Shown here: in pieces, positions 33,181 to 46,395 of the stretch
How the letters are laid out: each line of letters opens with the position of its first letter
Numbering within the stretch: position 1 is the first letter of the stretch
Assembly (NCBI RefSeq): GCF_038502225.1
Contig: NW_027195228.1
Location: 1-64,000 of the forward strand
Length of the DNA stretch: 64,000 nucleotides
Direction of reading: 5' to 3'
Origin: Cherax quadricarinatus
Lineage: Eukaryota > Arthropoda > Malacostraca > Decapoda > Parastacidae
The notes under the pieces: model-generated
Database searches by the model: none
The model's input: only the letters and a program-made list of their open reading frames with translations
What the model was told of the DNA's origin: nothing
Position numbers and translations under genes: made by a program

Positions 33181-34549
33181 ATTGCAGTGGTGCTAAACCA
33201 CTGCCACCGCAGGTGCATGACTACCCACCTCGATGATTGCAGTGGTGCTAAACCACTGCCACCGCAGGTGCATGACTACCCACCTCGATGATTACAGTGG
33301 TGCTAAACCACTGCCACCGCAGGTGCATGACTACCCACCTCTATGATTGCAGTGGTGCTAAACCACTGCCACAGCAGGTGCATGACTACCCACCTCGATG
33401 ATTGCAGTGGTGCTAAACCACTGCCTCCGCAGGTGCATGACTACCCACCTCGATGATTGCAGTGGTGCTAAACCACTGCCAAGGCAGGTGCATGACTACC
33501 CACCTCGATGATTGCAGTGGTGCTAAACCACTGTCTTCGTAGGTGCATGACTACCCACCTCGATAATTGCAATGGTGTTAAACCACTGCCTCCGCAGGTG
33601 CATGACTACCCACCTCGATCATTGCAGTGGTGCTAAACCACTGCCTCCTTAGGTGTATGACTACCCACCTCGATGATTGCAGTGGTGCTAAACCACTGCC
33701 TCCGCAGGTGCATGACTACCCACCTCGATGATTGCAGTGGTGCTAAACCACTGCCTCATCTGGTGCATGACTACCCACCTCGATGATTGCAGTGGTGCTA
33801 AACCACTGCCTCCGTAGGTGCATGACTACCCACCTCGATGATTGCAGTGGTGCTAAACCACTGCCACCGCAGGTGCATGACTACCCACCTCGATGATTGC
33901 AGTGGTGCTAAACCACTGCCACCGCAGGTGCATGACTACCCACCTCGATGATTACAGTGGTGCTAAACCACTGCCACCGCAGGTGCATGACTACCCACCT
34001 CTATGATTGCAGTGGTGCTAAACCACTGCCACAGCAGGTGCATGACTACCCACCTCGATGATTGCAGTGGTGCTAAACCACTGCCTCCGCAGGTGCATGA
34101 CTACCCACCTCGATGATTGCAGTGGTGCTAAACCACTGCCAAGGCAGGTGCATGACTACCCACCTCGATGATTGCAGTGGTGCTAAACCACTGTCTTCGT
34201 AGGTGCATGACTACCCACCTCGATAATTGCAATGGTGTTAAACCACTGCCTCCGCAGGTGCATGACTACCCACCTCGATCATTGCAGTGGTGCTAAACCA
34301 CTGCCTCCTTAGGTGTATGACTACCCACCTCGATGATTGCAGTGGTGCTAAACCACTGCCTCCGCAGGTGCATGACTACCCACCTCGATGATTGCAGTGG
34401 TGCTAAACCACTGCCTCATCTGGTGCATGACTACCCACCTCGATGATTGCAGTGGTGCTAAACCACTGCCTCCGTAGGTGCATGACTACCCACCTCGATG
34501 ATTGCAGTGGTGCTAAACCACTGCCACCGCAGGTGCATGACTACCCACC
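33181..34549 (+). repeat. 660-bp higher-order repeat (12-mer), two copies
   Basis: Positions 33181-33889 reappear without visible difference from 33841 on, until a C-to-T change near 34551. They share rare variants such as GCCTCATCTGGTGC at both places. The period is 660 bp, which is 12 x 55. Confidence 0.9.
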
Positions 34550-36840
34550 TTGATGATTGCAGTGGTACTAAACCACTGCCACAGCAGGTGCATGAATACC
34601 CACCTCGATGATTGCAGTGGTACTAAACCACTACCTCCGCAGGTGCATGACTACCCACCTCGAATATTGCAGTGGTACTAAACCACTGCCACCGCAGGTG
34701 CATGACTACCCACCTCGATGATTGCAGTGGTGCTAAACCACTGCCTCCGCAGGTGCATGATTACCCATCTCGATGATTGCAGTGGTGCTAAACCACTGCC
34801 TCCGCAGGAGCATGACTACCCACCTCGATGATTGCAGTGGTGCTAAACCACTGCCTCCGCAGGAGCATGACTACCCACCTCGATGATTGCAGTGGTGCTA
34901 AACCACTGCCACCGCAGGTGCATGACTACCCATCTCGATGATTGCAGTGGTGCTAAACCACTGCCACCGCAGGTGCATGACTACCCACCTCGATGATTGC
35001 AGTGGTGCTAAACCACTGCCTCCGCAGATGCATGATTACCCATCTCGATGATTGCAGTGGTGCTAAACCACTGCCTCCGCAGATGCATGATTACCCATCT
35101 CGATGATTGCAGTTGTGCTAAACCACTGCCTCCGCAGATGCATGATTACCCATCTCGATGATTGCAGTGGTGCTAAACCACTGCCACCGCAGGTGCATGA
35201 CTACCCACCTTGATGATTGCAGTGGTGCTAAACCACTGCCACCGCAGGTGCATGACTACCCACCTCGATGATTTCAGTGGTGCTAAACCACTGCCTCCGC
35301 AGGTGTATGACTACCCACCTCGATGATTGCAGTGGTGCTAAACCACTGCCACAGCAGGTGCATGACTACCTACCTCGATGATTTCAGTGGAGCTAAACCA
35401 CTGCCTCAGCAGGTGCATGACTACCCACCTCGATGATTGCAGTGGTGCTAAACCACTGCCACCGCAGGTGCATGACTATCCACCTCGATGATTGCAGTGG
35501 TGCTAAACCACTGCCACCGCATGAGCATGACTACCCACCTCGACGATTGCAGTGGTTCTAAACCACTGCCAAGGCAGGTGCATGACTACCCACCTCGATG
35601 ATTGCAGTGGTGCTAAACCACTGCCTCCGTAGGTGCATGACTACCCACCTCGATGATTGCAGTGGTGCTAAACCACTGCCACCGCAGGTGCATGACTACC
35701 CACCTCGATGACTGCAGTACTGCTAAACCACTGCCACCGCAGGTGCATGACTTCCCACCTCGATGATTGCAGTGGTGCTAAACCACTGCCTCCCCACGTG
35801 CATGACTACCCACCTCGATGATTGCAGTGGTGCTATACCACAGCCACCGCAGGTGCATGACTACCCACCTCGGTGATTGCAGTGGTGCTAAACCACAGCC
35901 ACCGCAGGTGGATGACTACCCACCTCTATGATTGCAGTGGTGCTAAACCACAGCCACCGTAGGTGCATGACTACCCACCTCGATGATTGCAGTGCTGCTA
36001 AACCACTGCCACCGTAGGTGCATGACTACCCACCTCGATGATTGCAGTGGTGCTAAACCACTGCCACCGCAGGTGCATGACTACCCACCTCGATGATTGC
36101 AGTGGTGCTAAACCACTGCCACCGCAGGTGCATGACTACCCACCTCGATGAATGCAGTGGTGCTAAACCACTGCCACCGCAGGTGCATGACTACCCACCT
36201 CGATGATTGCAGTGGTGCTAAACAACTGCCACCACAGGTGCATGACTACCCACCTCGACGATTGCAGTTGTGCTAAACCACTGCCACCGCAGGTGCATGA
36301 CTACCCACCTCGATGATTGCAGTGGTGCTAAACCACTGCCACCCAGGTGCATGACTAGACACCTCGATGATTGCAGTGGTGCTAAACCACTGCCACCGCA
36401 GGTGCATGACTACCCACCTCGATGATTGCAGTGGTGCTAAACCACTGCCTCAGCATGTGCATGACGACCCACCTCGATGATTGCAGTGGTGCTAAACCAC
36501 TGCCTCAGCAGGTGCATGACTACCCACCTCGATGATTGCAGTGGTGCTAAACCACTGCCACCGCAGGTGCATGACTATCCACCTCGATGATTGCAGTTGT
36601 GCTAAACCACTGCCACCGCAGGTGCATGACTACCCACCTCGATGATTGCAGTGGTTCTAAACCACTGCCATGCAGGTGCATGACTACCCACCTCGATGAT
36701 TGCAGTGGTGCTAAACCACTGCCTCCGCAGGTGCATGACTACCCACCTCGATGATTGCAGTGGTGCTAAACCACTGCCACCGCAGGTGCATGACTACCCA
36801 CCTCGATGATTGCAGTGGTGGTAAACCACTGCGTCCGCAC

Positions 36841-38400
36841 GTGCATGACTACCCACCTCGATGATTGCAGTGGTGCTATACCACAGCCACCGCAGGTGCA
36901 TGACTACCCACCTCAGTGATTGCAGTGGTGCTAAACCACAGCCACCGCAGGTGGATGACTACCCACCTCGATGATTGCAGTGGTGCTAAACCACTGCCAC
37001 CGCAGGTGCATGACTACCCAATGATGATTGCAGTGGTGCTAAACCACAGCCACCGTAGGTGCATGACTACCCACCTCGATGATTGCAGTGCTGCTAAACC
37101 ACTGCCACCGAAGGTGCATGACTACCCACCTCGATGATTGCAGTGGTGCTAAACCACTGCCACCGCAGGTGCATGACTACCCACCTCGATGATTGCAGTG
37201 TTGCTAAACCACTGCCACCGCAGGTGCATGACTACCCACCTCGATGATTGCAGTGGTGCTAACCCACTGCCACCGCAGGTGCATGACTACCCACCTGATG
37301 ATTGCAGTGGTGCTAAACCACTGCCACCGCAGGTACATGACTACCCACCTCGATGATTGCAGTGGCGCTAAACCACTGCCACCGCAGGTGCATGACTACC
37401 CACCTCGATGATTGCAGTGGTGCTAAACCACTGCCACCGCAGGTGCATGACTACCCACCTCGATGATTGCAGTGGTACTAAACCACTGCCACCGCAGGTG
37501 CATGACTACCCACCTCGATGATTGCAGTGGTGCTAAACCACTGCCTCTGTAGGTGCATGACTACCCACCTCGATGATTGCAGTGGTGCTAAACCACTGCC
37601 ACCGCAGGTTCATGACTACCCACCTCGATGATTGCAGTGGTGCTAAACCACAGCCACCGCAGGTGCATGACTACCCACCTCGATGATTGCAGTGGTGCTA
37701 AACCACAGCCACCGCAGGTGGATGACTACCCACCTCGATGATTGCAGTGGTGCTAAACCACTGCCACCGCAGGTGCATGACTACCCAATGATGATTGCAG
37801 TGGTGCTAAACCACAGCCACCGTAGGTGCATGACTACCCACCTCGATGATTGCAGTGCTGCTAAACCACTGCCACCGAAGGTGCATGACTACCCACCTCG
37901 ATGATTGCAGTGGTGCTAAACCACTGCCACCGCAGGTGCATGACTACCCACCTCGATGATTGCAGTGGTGCTAAACCACTGCCACCGCAGGTGCATGACT
38001 ACCCACCTCGATGATTGCAGTGGTGCTAACCCACTGCCACCGCAGGTGCATGACTACCCACCTGATGATTGCAGTGGTGCTAAACCACTGCCACCGCAGG
38101 TACATGACTACCCACCTCGATGATTGCAGTGGCGCTAAACCACTGCCACCGCAGGTGCATGACTACCCACCTCGATGATTGCAGTGGTGCTAAACCACTG
38201 CCACCGCAGGTGCATGACTACCCACCTCGATGATTGCAGTGGTACTAAACCACTGCCACCGCAGGTGCATGACTACCCACCTCGATGATTGCAGTGGTGC
38301 TAAACCACTGCCTCTGTAGGTGCATGACTACCCACCTCGATGATTGCAGTGGTGCTAAACCACTGCCACCGCAGGTTCATGACTACCCACCTCGATGATT
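36841..38400 (+). repeat. ~767-bp higher-order repeat, two copies
   Basis: The block containing the shortened unit CTACCCAATGATGATTG occurs twice, 767 bp apart (for example 36916-37137 against 37683-37904). That is about 14 units with small deletions. Confidence 0.9.
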
Positions 38401-41400
38401 GCAGTGGTGCTAAACCACAGCCACCGCAGGTGCATGACTACCCACCTCGATGATTGCAGTGGTGCTAAACCACAGCCACCGCAGGTGCATGACTACCCAC
38501 CTCGATGATTGCAGTGGTAGTAAACCACTGCCACCGCAGGTGCATGACTACCCACCTCGATGATTGCAGTGGTACTAAACCACTGCCACCGCAGGTGCAT
38601 GACTACCCACCTCGATGATTGCAGTGGTACTAAACCACTGCCACCGCAGGTGCATGACTACCCACCTCGATGATTGCAGTGGTGATAAACCACAGCCACC
38701 GCAGGTGCATGACTACCCACCTCGGTGATTGCAGTGGTGCTAAACCACAGCCACCGCAGGTGCATGACTACCCACCTCGATGATTGCAGTGGTACTAAAC
38801 CACTGCCACCGCAGGTGCATGACTACCCACCTCGATGATTGCAGTGGTACTAAACCACTGCCACCAGGTGCATGATTACCCACCTCGATGATTGCAGTGG
38901 TGCTAAACCACTGCCACCGCAGGTGCATGACTACCCACCTCGATGATTGCAGTGGTACTAAACCACTGCCACCGCAGGTGCATGATTACCCACCTCGATG
39001 ATTGCAGTGGTGCTAAACCACTGCCACCGCAGGTGCATGACTACCCACCTCGATGATTGCAGTGGTACTAAACCACTGCCACCGCAGGTGCATGATTACC
39101 CACCTCGATGATTGCAGTGGTGCTAAACCACAGCCACTGCAGGTGCATGACTACCCACCTCGATGATTGCAGTGGTACTAAACCACTGCCACCGCAGGTG
39201 CATGACTACCCACCTCGATGATTGCAGTGGTACTAAACCACTGCCACCGCAGGTGCATGATTACCCACCTCGATGATTGCAGTGGTGCTAAACCACTGCC
39301 ACCGCAGGTGCATGACTACCCACCTCGATGATTGCAGTGGTGCTAAACCACTGCCACCGCAGGTGCATGACTACCCACCTCGATGATTGCAGTGGTGCTA
39401 AACCACTGCCACCGCAGGTGCATGACTACCCACCTCGATGATTGCAGTGGTGCTAAACCACAGCCACCGCAGGTGCATGACTACCCACCTCGATGATTGC
39501 AGTGGTACTAAACCAATGCCACCGCAGGTGCATGACTACCCACCTCGATGATTGCAGTGGTACTAAACCACTGCCACCGCAGGTGCATGACTACCCACCT
39601 CGATGATTGCAGTGGTGCTAAACCAATGCCACCGCAGGTGCATGATTACCCACCTCGATGATTGCAGTGGTGCTAAACCACTGCCACCGAAGGTGCATGA
39701 CTACCCACCTGATGATTGCAGTGGTGCTAAACCACTGCCACCGCAGGTGCATGACTACCCACCTCGATGATTGCAGTGGTACTAAACCACTGCCACCGCA
39801 GGTGCATGACTACCCACCTCGATGATTGCAGTGGTACTAAACCACTGCCACAGCAGGTGCATGACTACCCACCTCGATGATTGCAGTGGTGCTAAACCAC
39901 TGCCACCGCAGGTGCATGACTACCCACCTCGATGATTGCAGTGGTGCTAAACCACTGCCACCGCAGGTGCATGACTACCCACCTCGATGATTGCAGTGGT
40001 ACTAAACCACTGCCACCGCAGGTGCATGACTACCCACCTCGATGATTGCAGTGGTACTAAATCACTGCCACCGCAGGTGCATGATTACCCACCTCGATGA
40101 TTGCAGTGGTGCTAACCCACAGCCACCGCAGGTGCATGACTACCCACCTCGATGATTGCAGTGGTACTAAACCACTGCCACCGCAGGTGCATGACTACCC
40201 ACCTCGAGGATTGCAGTGGTACTAAACCACTGCCACCGCAGGTGCATGATTACCCACCTCGATGATTGCAGTGGTGCTAAACCACTGCCACCGCAGGTGC
40301 ATGACTACCCACCTCGATGATTGCAGTGCTGCTAAACCACTGCCACCGCAGGTGCATGACTACCCACCTCGATGATTGCAGTGGTGCTAAACCACTGCCA
40401 CCGTAGGTGCATGACTACCCACCTCGATGATTGCGGTGGTGCTAAACCACAGCCACCGCAGGTGCATGACTACCCACCTCGATGATTGCAGTGGTACTAA
40501 ACCAATGCCACCGCAGGTGCATGACTACCCACCTCGATGATTGCAGTGGTACTAAACCACTGCCACCGCAGGTGCATGACTACCCACCTCGATGATTGCA
40601 GTGGTGCTAAACCAATGCCACTGCAGGTGCATGATTACCCACCTCGATGATTGCAGTGGTGCTAAACCACTGCCACCGCAGGTGCATGACTACCCACCTG
40701 ATGATTGCAGTGGTGCTAAACCACTGCCACCGCAGGTGCATGACTACCCACCTCGATGATTGCAGTGGTACTAAACCACTGCCACCGCAGGTGCATGACT
40801 ACCCACCTCGATGATTGCAGTGGTACTAAACCACTGCCACAGCAGGTGCATGACTACCAACCTCGATGATTGCAGTGGTGCTAAACCACTGCCACCGCAG
40901 GTGCATGACTACCCACCTCGATGATTGCAGTGGTACTAAACCACTGCCACCGCAGGTGCATGACTACCCACCTCGATGATTGCAGTGGTACTAAACCACT
41001 GCCACCGCAGGTGCATGACTACCCACCTCGATGATTGCAGTGGTACTAAACCAATGCCACCGCAGGTGCATGACTACCCACCTCGATGATTGCAGTGGTG
41101 CTAAACCACAGCCACCGCAGGTGCATGACTACCCACCTCGATGATTGCAGTGGTGCTAAACCACAGCCACCGCAGGTGCATGACTACCCACCTCGATGAT
41201 TGCAGTGGTACTAAACCACAGCCACCGCAGGTGCATGACTACCCACCTCGATGATTGCAGTGGTACTAAACCACTGCCACCGCAGGTGCATGACTACCCA
41301 CCTCGATGATTGCAGTGGTACTAAACCTCTGCCACCGCAGGTGCATGATTACCCACCTCGATGATTGCAGTGGTGCTAACCCACAGCCACCGCAGGTGCA

Positions 41401-42924
41401 TGACTACCCACCTCGATGATTGCAGTGGTACTAAACCACTGCCACCGCAGGTGCACGACTACCCACCTCGATGATTGCAGTTGTACTAAACCACTGCCAC
41501 CGCAGGTGCATGATTACCCACCTCGATGATTGCAGTGGTGCTAAACCACTGTCACCGCAGGTGCATGATTACCCACCTCGATGATTGCAGTGGTGCTAAA
41601 CCACTGCCACCGCAGGTGCATGACTACCCACCTCGATGATTGCAGTGGTGCTAAACCACTGCCACCGCAGGTGCATGACTACCCACCTCGATGATTGCAG
41701 TGGTGCTAAACCACTGCCACCGCAGGTGCATGACTACCCACCTCGATGATTGCAGTGGTGCTAAACCACAGCCACCGCAGGTGCATGACTACCCACCTCG
41801 ATGATTGCAGTGGTACTAAACCAATGCCACCGCAGGGGCATGACTACCCACCTCGATGATTGCAGTGGTACTAAACCACTGCCACCGCAGGTGCATGACT
41901 ACCCACCTCGATGATTGCAGTGGTGCTAAACCAATGCCACCGCAGGTGTATGATTACCCACCTCGATGATTGCAGTGGTGCTAAACCACTGCCACCGCAG
42001 GTGCATGACTACCCACCTGATGATTGCAGTGGTGCTAAACCACTGCCACCGCAGGTGCATGACTACCCACCTCGATGATTGCAGTGGTACTAAACCACTG
42101 CCACCTCAGGTGCATGACTACCCACCTCGATGATTGCAGTGGTACTAAACCACTGCCACAGCAGGTGCATGACTACCCACCTCGATGATTGCAGTGGTGC
42201 TAAACCACTGCCACCGCAGGTGCATGACTACCCACCTCGATGATTGCAGTGGTGCTAAACCACTGCCACCGCAGGTGCATGACTACCCACCTCGATGATT
42301 GCAGTGGTACTAAACCACTGCCACCGCAGGTGCATGACTACCCACCTCGATGATTGCAGTGGTACTAAACCACTGCCACCGCAGGTGCATGACTACCCAC
42401 CTCGATGATTGCAGTGGTACTAAACCACTGCCACCGCAGGTGCATGACTACCCACCTCGATGATTGTAGTGGTACTAAACCACTGCCACCGCAGGTGCAT
42501 GACTACCCACCTCGATGATTGCAGTGGTACTAAACCACTGCCACCGCAGGTGCATGACTACCCACCTCGATGATTGCAGTGGTACTAAACCACTGCCACC
42601 GCAGGTGCATGACTACCCACCTCGATGATTGCAGTGGTGCTAAACCACTGCCACCGTAGGTACATGACTACCCACCTCGATGATTGCAGTGGTGCTAAAC
42701 CACTGCCACCGCAGGTGCATGACTACCCACCTCGATGATTGCAGTGGTACTAAACCACTGCCACCGCAGGTGCATGACTACCCACCTCGATGATTGCAGT
42801 GGTGCTAACAAAAGTTTTACCTCATGTTTCAAAAAACTTAATAATATGTAAAGCGCCATATTAAAATTTGATTAATGTTTATAATCGACATTTATTCTTA
42901 TCCAACAGTAATAAACATCCTGTT

Positions 42925-43015
42925 AGGTAAAAGGACATAAGTGCAACTAATGCGACATTTTACTGTTGCAAAGTTTCGCTCTCCAGGAGCTTTATCAAGC
43001 CGTTAATTCGGTAAT
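42925..43015 (-). mobile_element. Penelope-like terminal fragment
   Basis: AAAAGGACATAAGTGCAACT, a TTTCGCTCTCCAGGAGC segment and TCAAGCCGTT match the PLE termini at 30915 and 31476. Confidence 0.7.
42973..43000 (-). ncRNA. Hammerhead-like motif (PLE terminus)
   Basis: The minus strand reads CTTGATAAA, then GCTC-CTGGA-GAGC, then GAAACTTTG. It has the same family architecture as 30963-30990, further decayed. Confidence 0.4.
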
Positions 43016-43458
43016 TCTACCAATATAAACATCCTGTAAGTGATCAAATTTATCACTTTTTAAATACGTGTGCTTATTTAAACACGTATTCTTATTTAAA
43101 TATGTATGCTTATTTAAATACGTTTGCTGATTTAAGAAAATGAAGAAGAACATCTTTGGGTTATTAACCCAAGATAACTCAAGAAGCCAAGCAGTTTGGT
43201 TTATTTCCACTGGGGTCTTTTGATCATGTCTTCCAATATAAAAGCCTCATTTATTGCTAGGTGCACATAGGCAGCTGGTGTAAGGAGACCTGCCTATATG
43301 CTGCACCCTGCCCTGGGATTAAACTTGGGTCCTTTTGGTTGTAAACCAAATACGTACTTGAATTTGGAAAATTAGTTTATCACAGATTGTCTGTTGTGTC
43401 CAAGGATTCTATCTACTGGAAAAGTTACTTCCTTGATAAACTAGCTTTAGTAAATATT

Positions 43459-43573
<115 letters not shown>

Positions 43574-43743
43574 TGCAAGTGAATTTTAACTACACAATCA
43601 AATATCTGAGTGAGTATCGATTTAGTTTAAATCTTATCCAGCCAAATAGCTTGGCTGATGTGATGTAACTTTACTTCATAGTTAACAACTGATCCTTGAA
43701 TTAAGCTTAATATATGCAGGTACAAAATTATATTTATTTGAAT

Positions 43744-43840
43744 GTGAAGGTGACATATGTGAAGGCGACACATGTGAAGGTGACATATGTGAAGGCGACA
43801 CATGTGAAGGTGACACATGTGAAGGTGACATATGTGAAGG
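43744..43840 (+). repeat. 15-bp minisatellite
   Basis: At least six copies of GTGAAGGYGACAYAT lie in tandem, alternating between the TGACATAT and CGACACAT versions. Confidence 0.9.
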
Positions 43841-44084
43841 GATTCAAGGAAATTGCTTAGCTAGACTTGAGTCCTAGAGGTTGGAAAAGCAGTGCCTGTA
43901 ACTAAAGGAGGGGTGAAGGGGTTCCTGTTTGAAGAGTCACTTGCAATGTGATGTCAGCACACTTCTGGCAAGGTATGATAAAGAGGTATGGTAAAGCTCA
44001 TGGAGCAGGAAGAGTGACCTAGTAGTGACCAGTGATGAGGCGGGGCCAGGAGCTGTGACTTGACCCCGGCAGCCACAATTAGTT

Positions 44085-44441
44085 GAGTGATTATAGCAAT
44101 GGTTTTAAGTTGGAAAAATTCAAGATTCAGGAAGGATATAGGAAAGCACTGGATTGGTAATAGAGTTGTGGATGAGTGAAACAAACTTCCGAGTACTGTT
44201 ATAGAGGCTAAAACGTTGTGTAGGCTTAAAAATAGGTTAGATAAATACATGAGTGGGTGTGAGTTGGACCTGATTAGCTTTTGCTGCTAGGTCAGTTGCT
44301 GTGCTCCTTCCTTAAGTGAATGTGATCTGACCTGACTAGGTTGTGGCATTAGCTTAAGCCGGTGGGAGACTTGGACCTGCCTCGCATGGGCCAGTAGGCC
44401 TGTTGCAATGTTCCTTCTTTCTTATGTTATGTTCTTATGTT
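44085..44441 (+). mobile_element. CR1-type LINE 3' fragment
   Basis: The segment contains the C-terminal coding stretch (RKDIGKHWIGNRVVDE-like), a 3' UTR with CCTGCCTCGCATGGGCCAGT, and a TTCTTATG-type tail. It meets the tail of an opposite-strand copy at about 44442. Confidence 0.75.
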
Positions 44442-44444
44442 AAG

Positions 44445-46395
44445 AACATAAAAACATAAGAACGAAGGAACACTGCAGCAGGCCTACTGGCCCATGCGAG
44501 GCAGGTCCAAGTCTCCTACCAGCTTAAGCCAATGCACCCAAACTAGTCAGGTCAGGTCACCTTGACTTAAGGGAGGAACACGGCAACCGACCTGGTAGCA
44601 CAAACTATCAGGTCCAACTCACACCCACCCACATCCACTCATGTATTTATCCAACCTCTTTTTAAAGCTACACAACGTTCTGGCCTCTATAACTGTACTT
44701 GGGAGTTTGTTCCACTCATCCACAACTCTATTACCAAACCAGTACTTTCCTATATCCTTCCTGAATCTGAATTTTTCCAACTTAAAACCATTGCTGCGAG
44801 TCCTGTCTAGGCTAGATATTTTCAGCACACTATTTACATCCCCTTTATTTATTCCTGTCTTCCATTTATACACCTCAGTCATATCCCCCCTAATTCTACG
44901 TCTTTCTAGAGAGTGCAGATTCAGGGCCCTTAGTCGATCCTCATAGGGAAGGTTTCTGATACATGGGATCAACTTTGTCATCCTCCTTTGTACATTTTCC
45001 AGAGCATTTATATCCATTCTGTAATACGGTGACCAAAACTGTGCAGCATAATCTAAATGAGGCCTAACCAAGGATGTAGAGAGTTGAAGAACAACCTGAG
45101 GACTCCTATTATTTATGCTTCTTGATATGAAGCCAAGGATTCTATTAGCTTTATTGCGAACACTTATGCACTGTTGTCTTGGTTTCAGATTACTGCTAAC
45201 CAGAACTCCTAAATCTTTTTCGCAATCCGTAATATTAAGATCTACATTATTTAGTTTATATGTGGCATGGTTATTGTCCTGTCCAACATTTAGAACTTTG
45301 CATTTGTCTATATTAAACTGCATCTGCCACCTCCCCGACCACTGCATCAGTCTATTCAAATCTTCCTGGAGTGCTCTAATGTCCTCGTCAGAATGAATTC
45401 GACGGCCTATTTTGGTGTTATCGGCAAACTTGCTGATGTCGCTCTTTATTCTCTCATCTATGTCGTTTATGTACATTGTGAACAGCAGGGGGGCCCAACA
45501 CTGACCCCTGTGGAACACCGCTCGTGACGCTTCCCCACTCTGATTTCTCCCCATTTATGCAAACTCTCTGCTGCCTATTTGTCAACCATGCCTTTATCCA
45601 GGAAAAAATTTCTCCTCCTATTCCATGTGCCTTAATTTTCCTCAATAGTCTCTGATGTTGGACCTTGTCAAAAGCCTTACTGAAGTCCATATACACAATA
45701 TCATATTCATTACCATGATCAATCTCCTCAAATACCTTAGTGAAAAAAGTTAATAAATTCGTAAGGCAGGAACGCCCCTTTGTAAAACCATGCTGAGATT
45801 CGTTGATTAATTTATGCTTTTCAAAGTGGCTACGAACTGCCTCGGCAATTATTGATTCCATAAATTTTCCCACTATGGAGGTTAGGCTTATTGGTCTATA
45901 GTTCGAAGCTAGAGACCTGTCACCTGCTTTGAAAATAGGTATCACATTTGCCATTTTCCACTTATCTGGCACCATGCCAGTTTGTAGTGATATGTTGAAA
46001 AGATTAGCCAAAGGTTTGCTAAGCTCCTCTTTACATTCCTTTAGAACCCTTGCATACAGTTCATCAGGGCCTGGGGATTTGTTAGGTTTTAATTTATCTA
46101 TTTGCCTAAGGACCATGTCACTTGTGACTCTAATCGTGCGCAGTTTATTATCGTCCTGTTCTACATAATTTATCATTTCTGGAATATCGCTGGTATCCTC
46201 CTGTGTAAAAACTGAGAGGAAGTATGTGTTAAAAATTCTACACATTTCCTTATCACTGTCAGTGAGCTGACCCGAGGAACTTTTGAGTGGGCCTATCTTG
46301 TCCCTGATCTTACTTCTGTATACCTGAAAGAATCCTTTTGGGTTAGTCTTCGAATCTCTTCCAACTTTAACCTCATAATCTCTTTTTGTAAACCC
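44445..46395 (-). mobile_element. CR1-type LINE, 5'-truncated, minus strand
   Basis: A 3' tail and UTR (44445-44618) are followed by ORF2 from 44619 to about 46395, truncated before the endonuclease. It is the same family as 4096-6602. Confidence 0.85.
44619..46395 (-). pseudogene. CR1-type reverse transcriptase with one frameshift
   Basis: The upstream part (about 45480-46395) reads SKTNPKGFFQVYR, KSPGPDELYARVL, NVIPIFKAGDRSLASNYRPI, DFSKAFDKVQHQR and GVPQGSVLGP. The downstream part (44619 to about 45500) continues PLLFTMYINDIDER, FADNTKIGRR and FWSPYYRMDINALENVQ to DEWNKLP. The frame changes in a G-rich run near 45488-45500. The catalytic FADD box is FADN, so the second essential Asp is lost as well. 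The element is inactive, and no part of the endonuclease remains. Confidence 0.85.

Larger units (their letters stand above)
32757..42810 (+). repeat. 55-bp satellite array (about 183 copies)
   Basis: This is a head-to-tail array of the unit CCACTGCCACCGCAGGTGCA, TGACTACCCACCTCGATGAT, TGCAGTGGTGCTAAA. Units are very homogeneous, with common variants GTGCTAAA or GTACTAAA and CACTGCC or CACAGCC. Across each unit boundary GCAGTGGT and ACCACTGC form an 8-bp inverted repeat with a GCTAA-type loop. Long identical blocks show higher-order repeats. The 73-residue frames at 36916 and 37683 are satellite translations only, and no gene lies inside these 10 kb. Confidence 0.97.
42810..43458. other. A/T-rich segment with PLE remnant
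   Basis: Apart from the PLE terminal fragment at 42925-43015 and a short tandem of ~20-bp TTTAAAYACGT-type units at 43058-43136, nothing is recognised. No convincing gene is present. Confidence 0.5.

Noticed and set aside
32757..42810. CRISPR-like array or coding repeats in the 55-bp array
   Set aside because: There are no unique spacers, the organism is eukaryotic, and frames such as 36916-37137 and 37683-37904 are identical satellite translations.
44641..46168. Plus-strand frames at 44641, 45115 and 45929
   Set aside because: They are antisense to the minus-strand CR1 reverse transcriptase.
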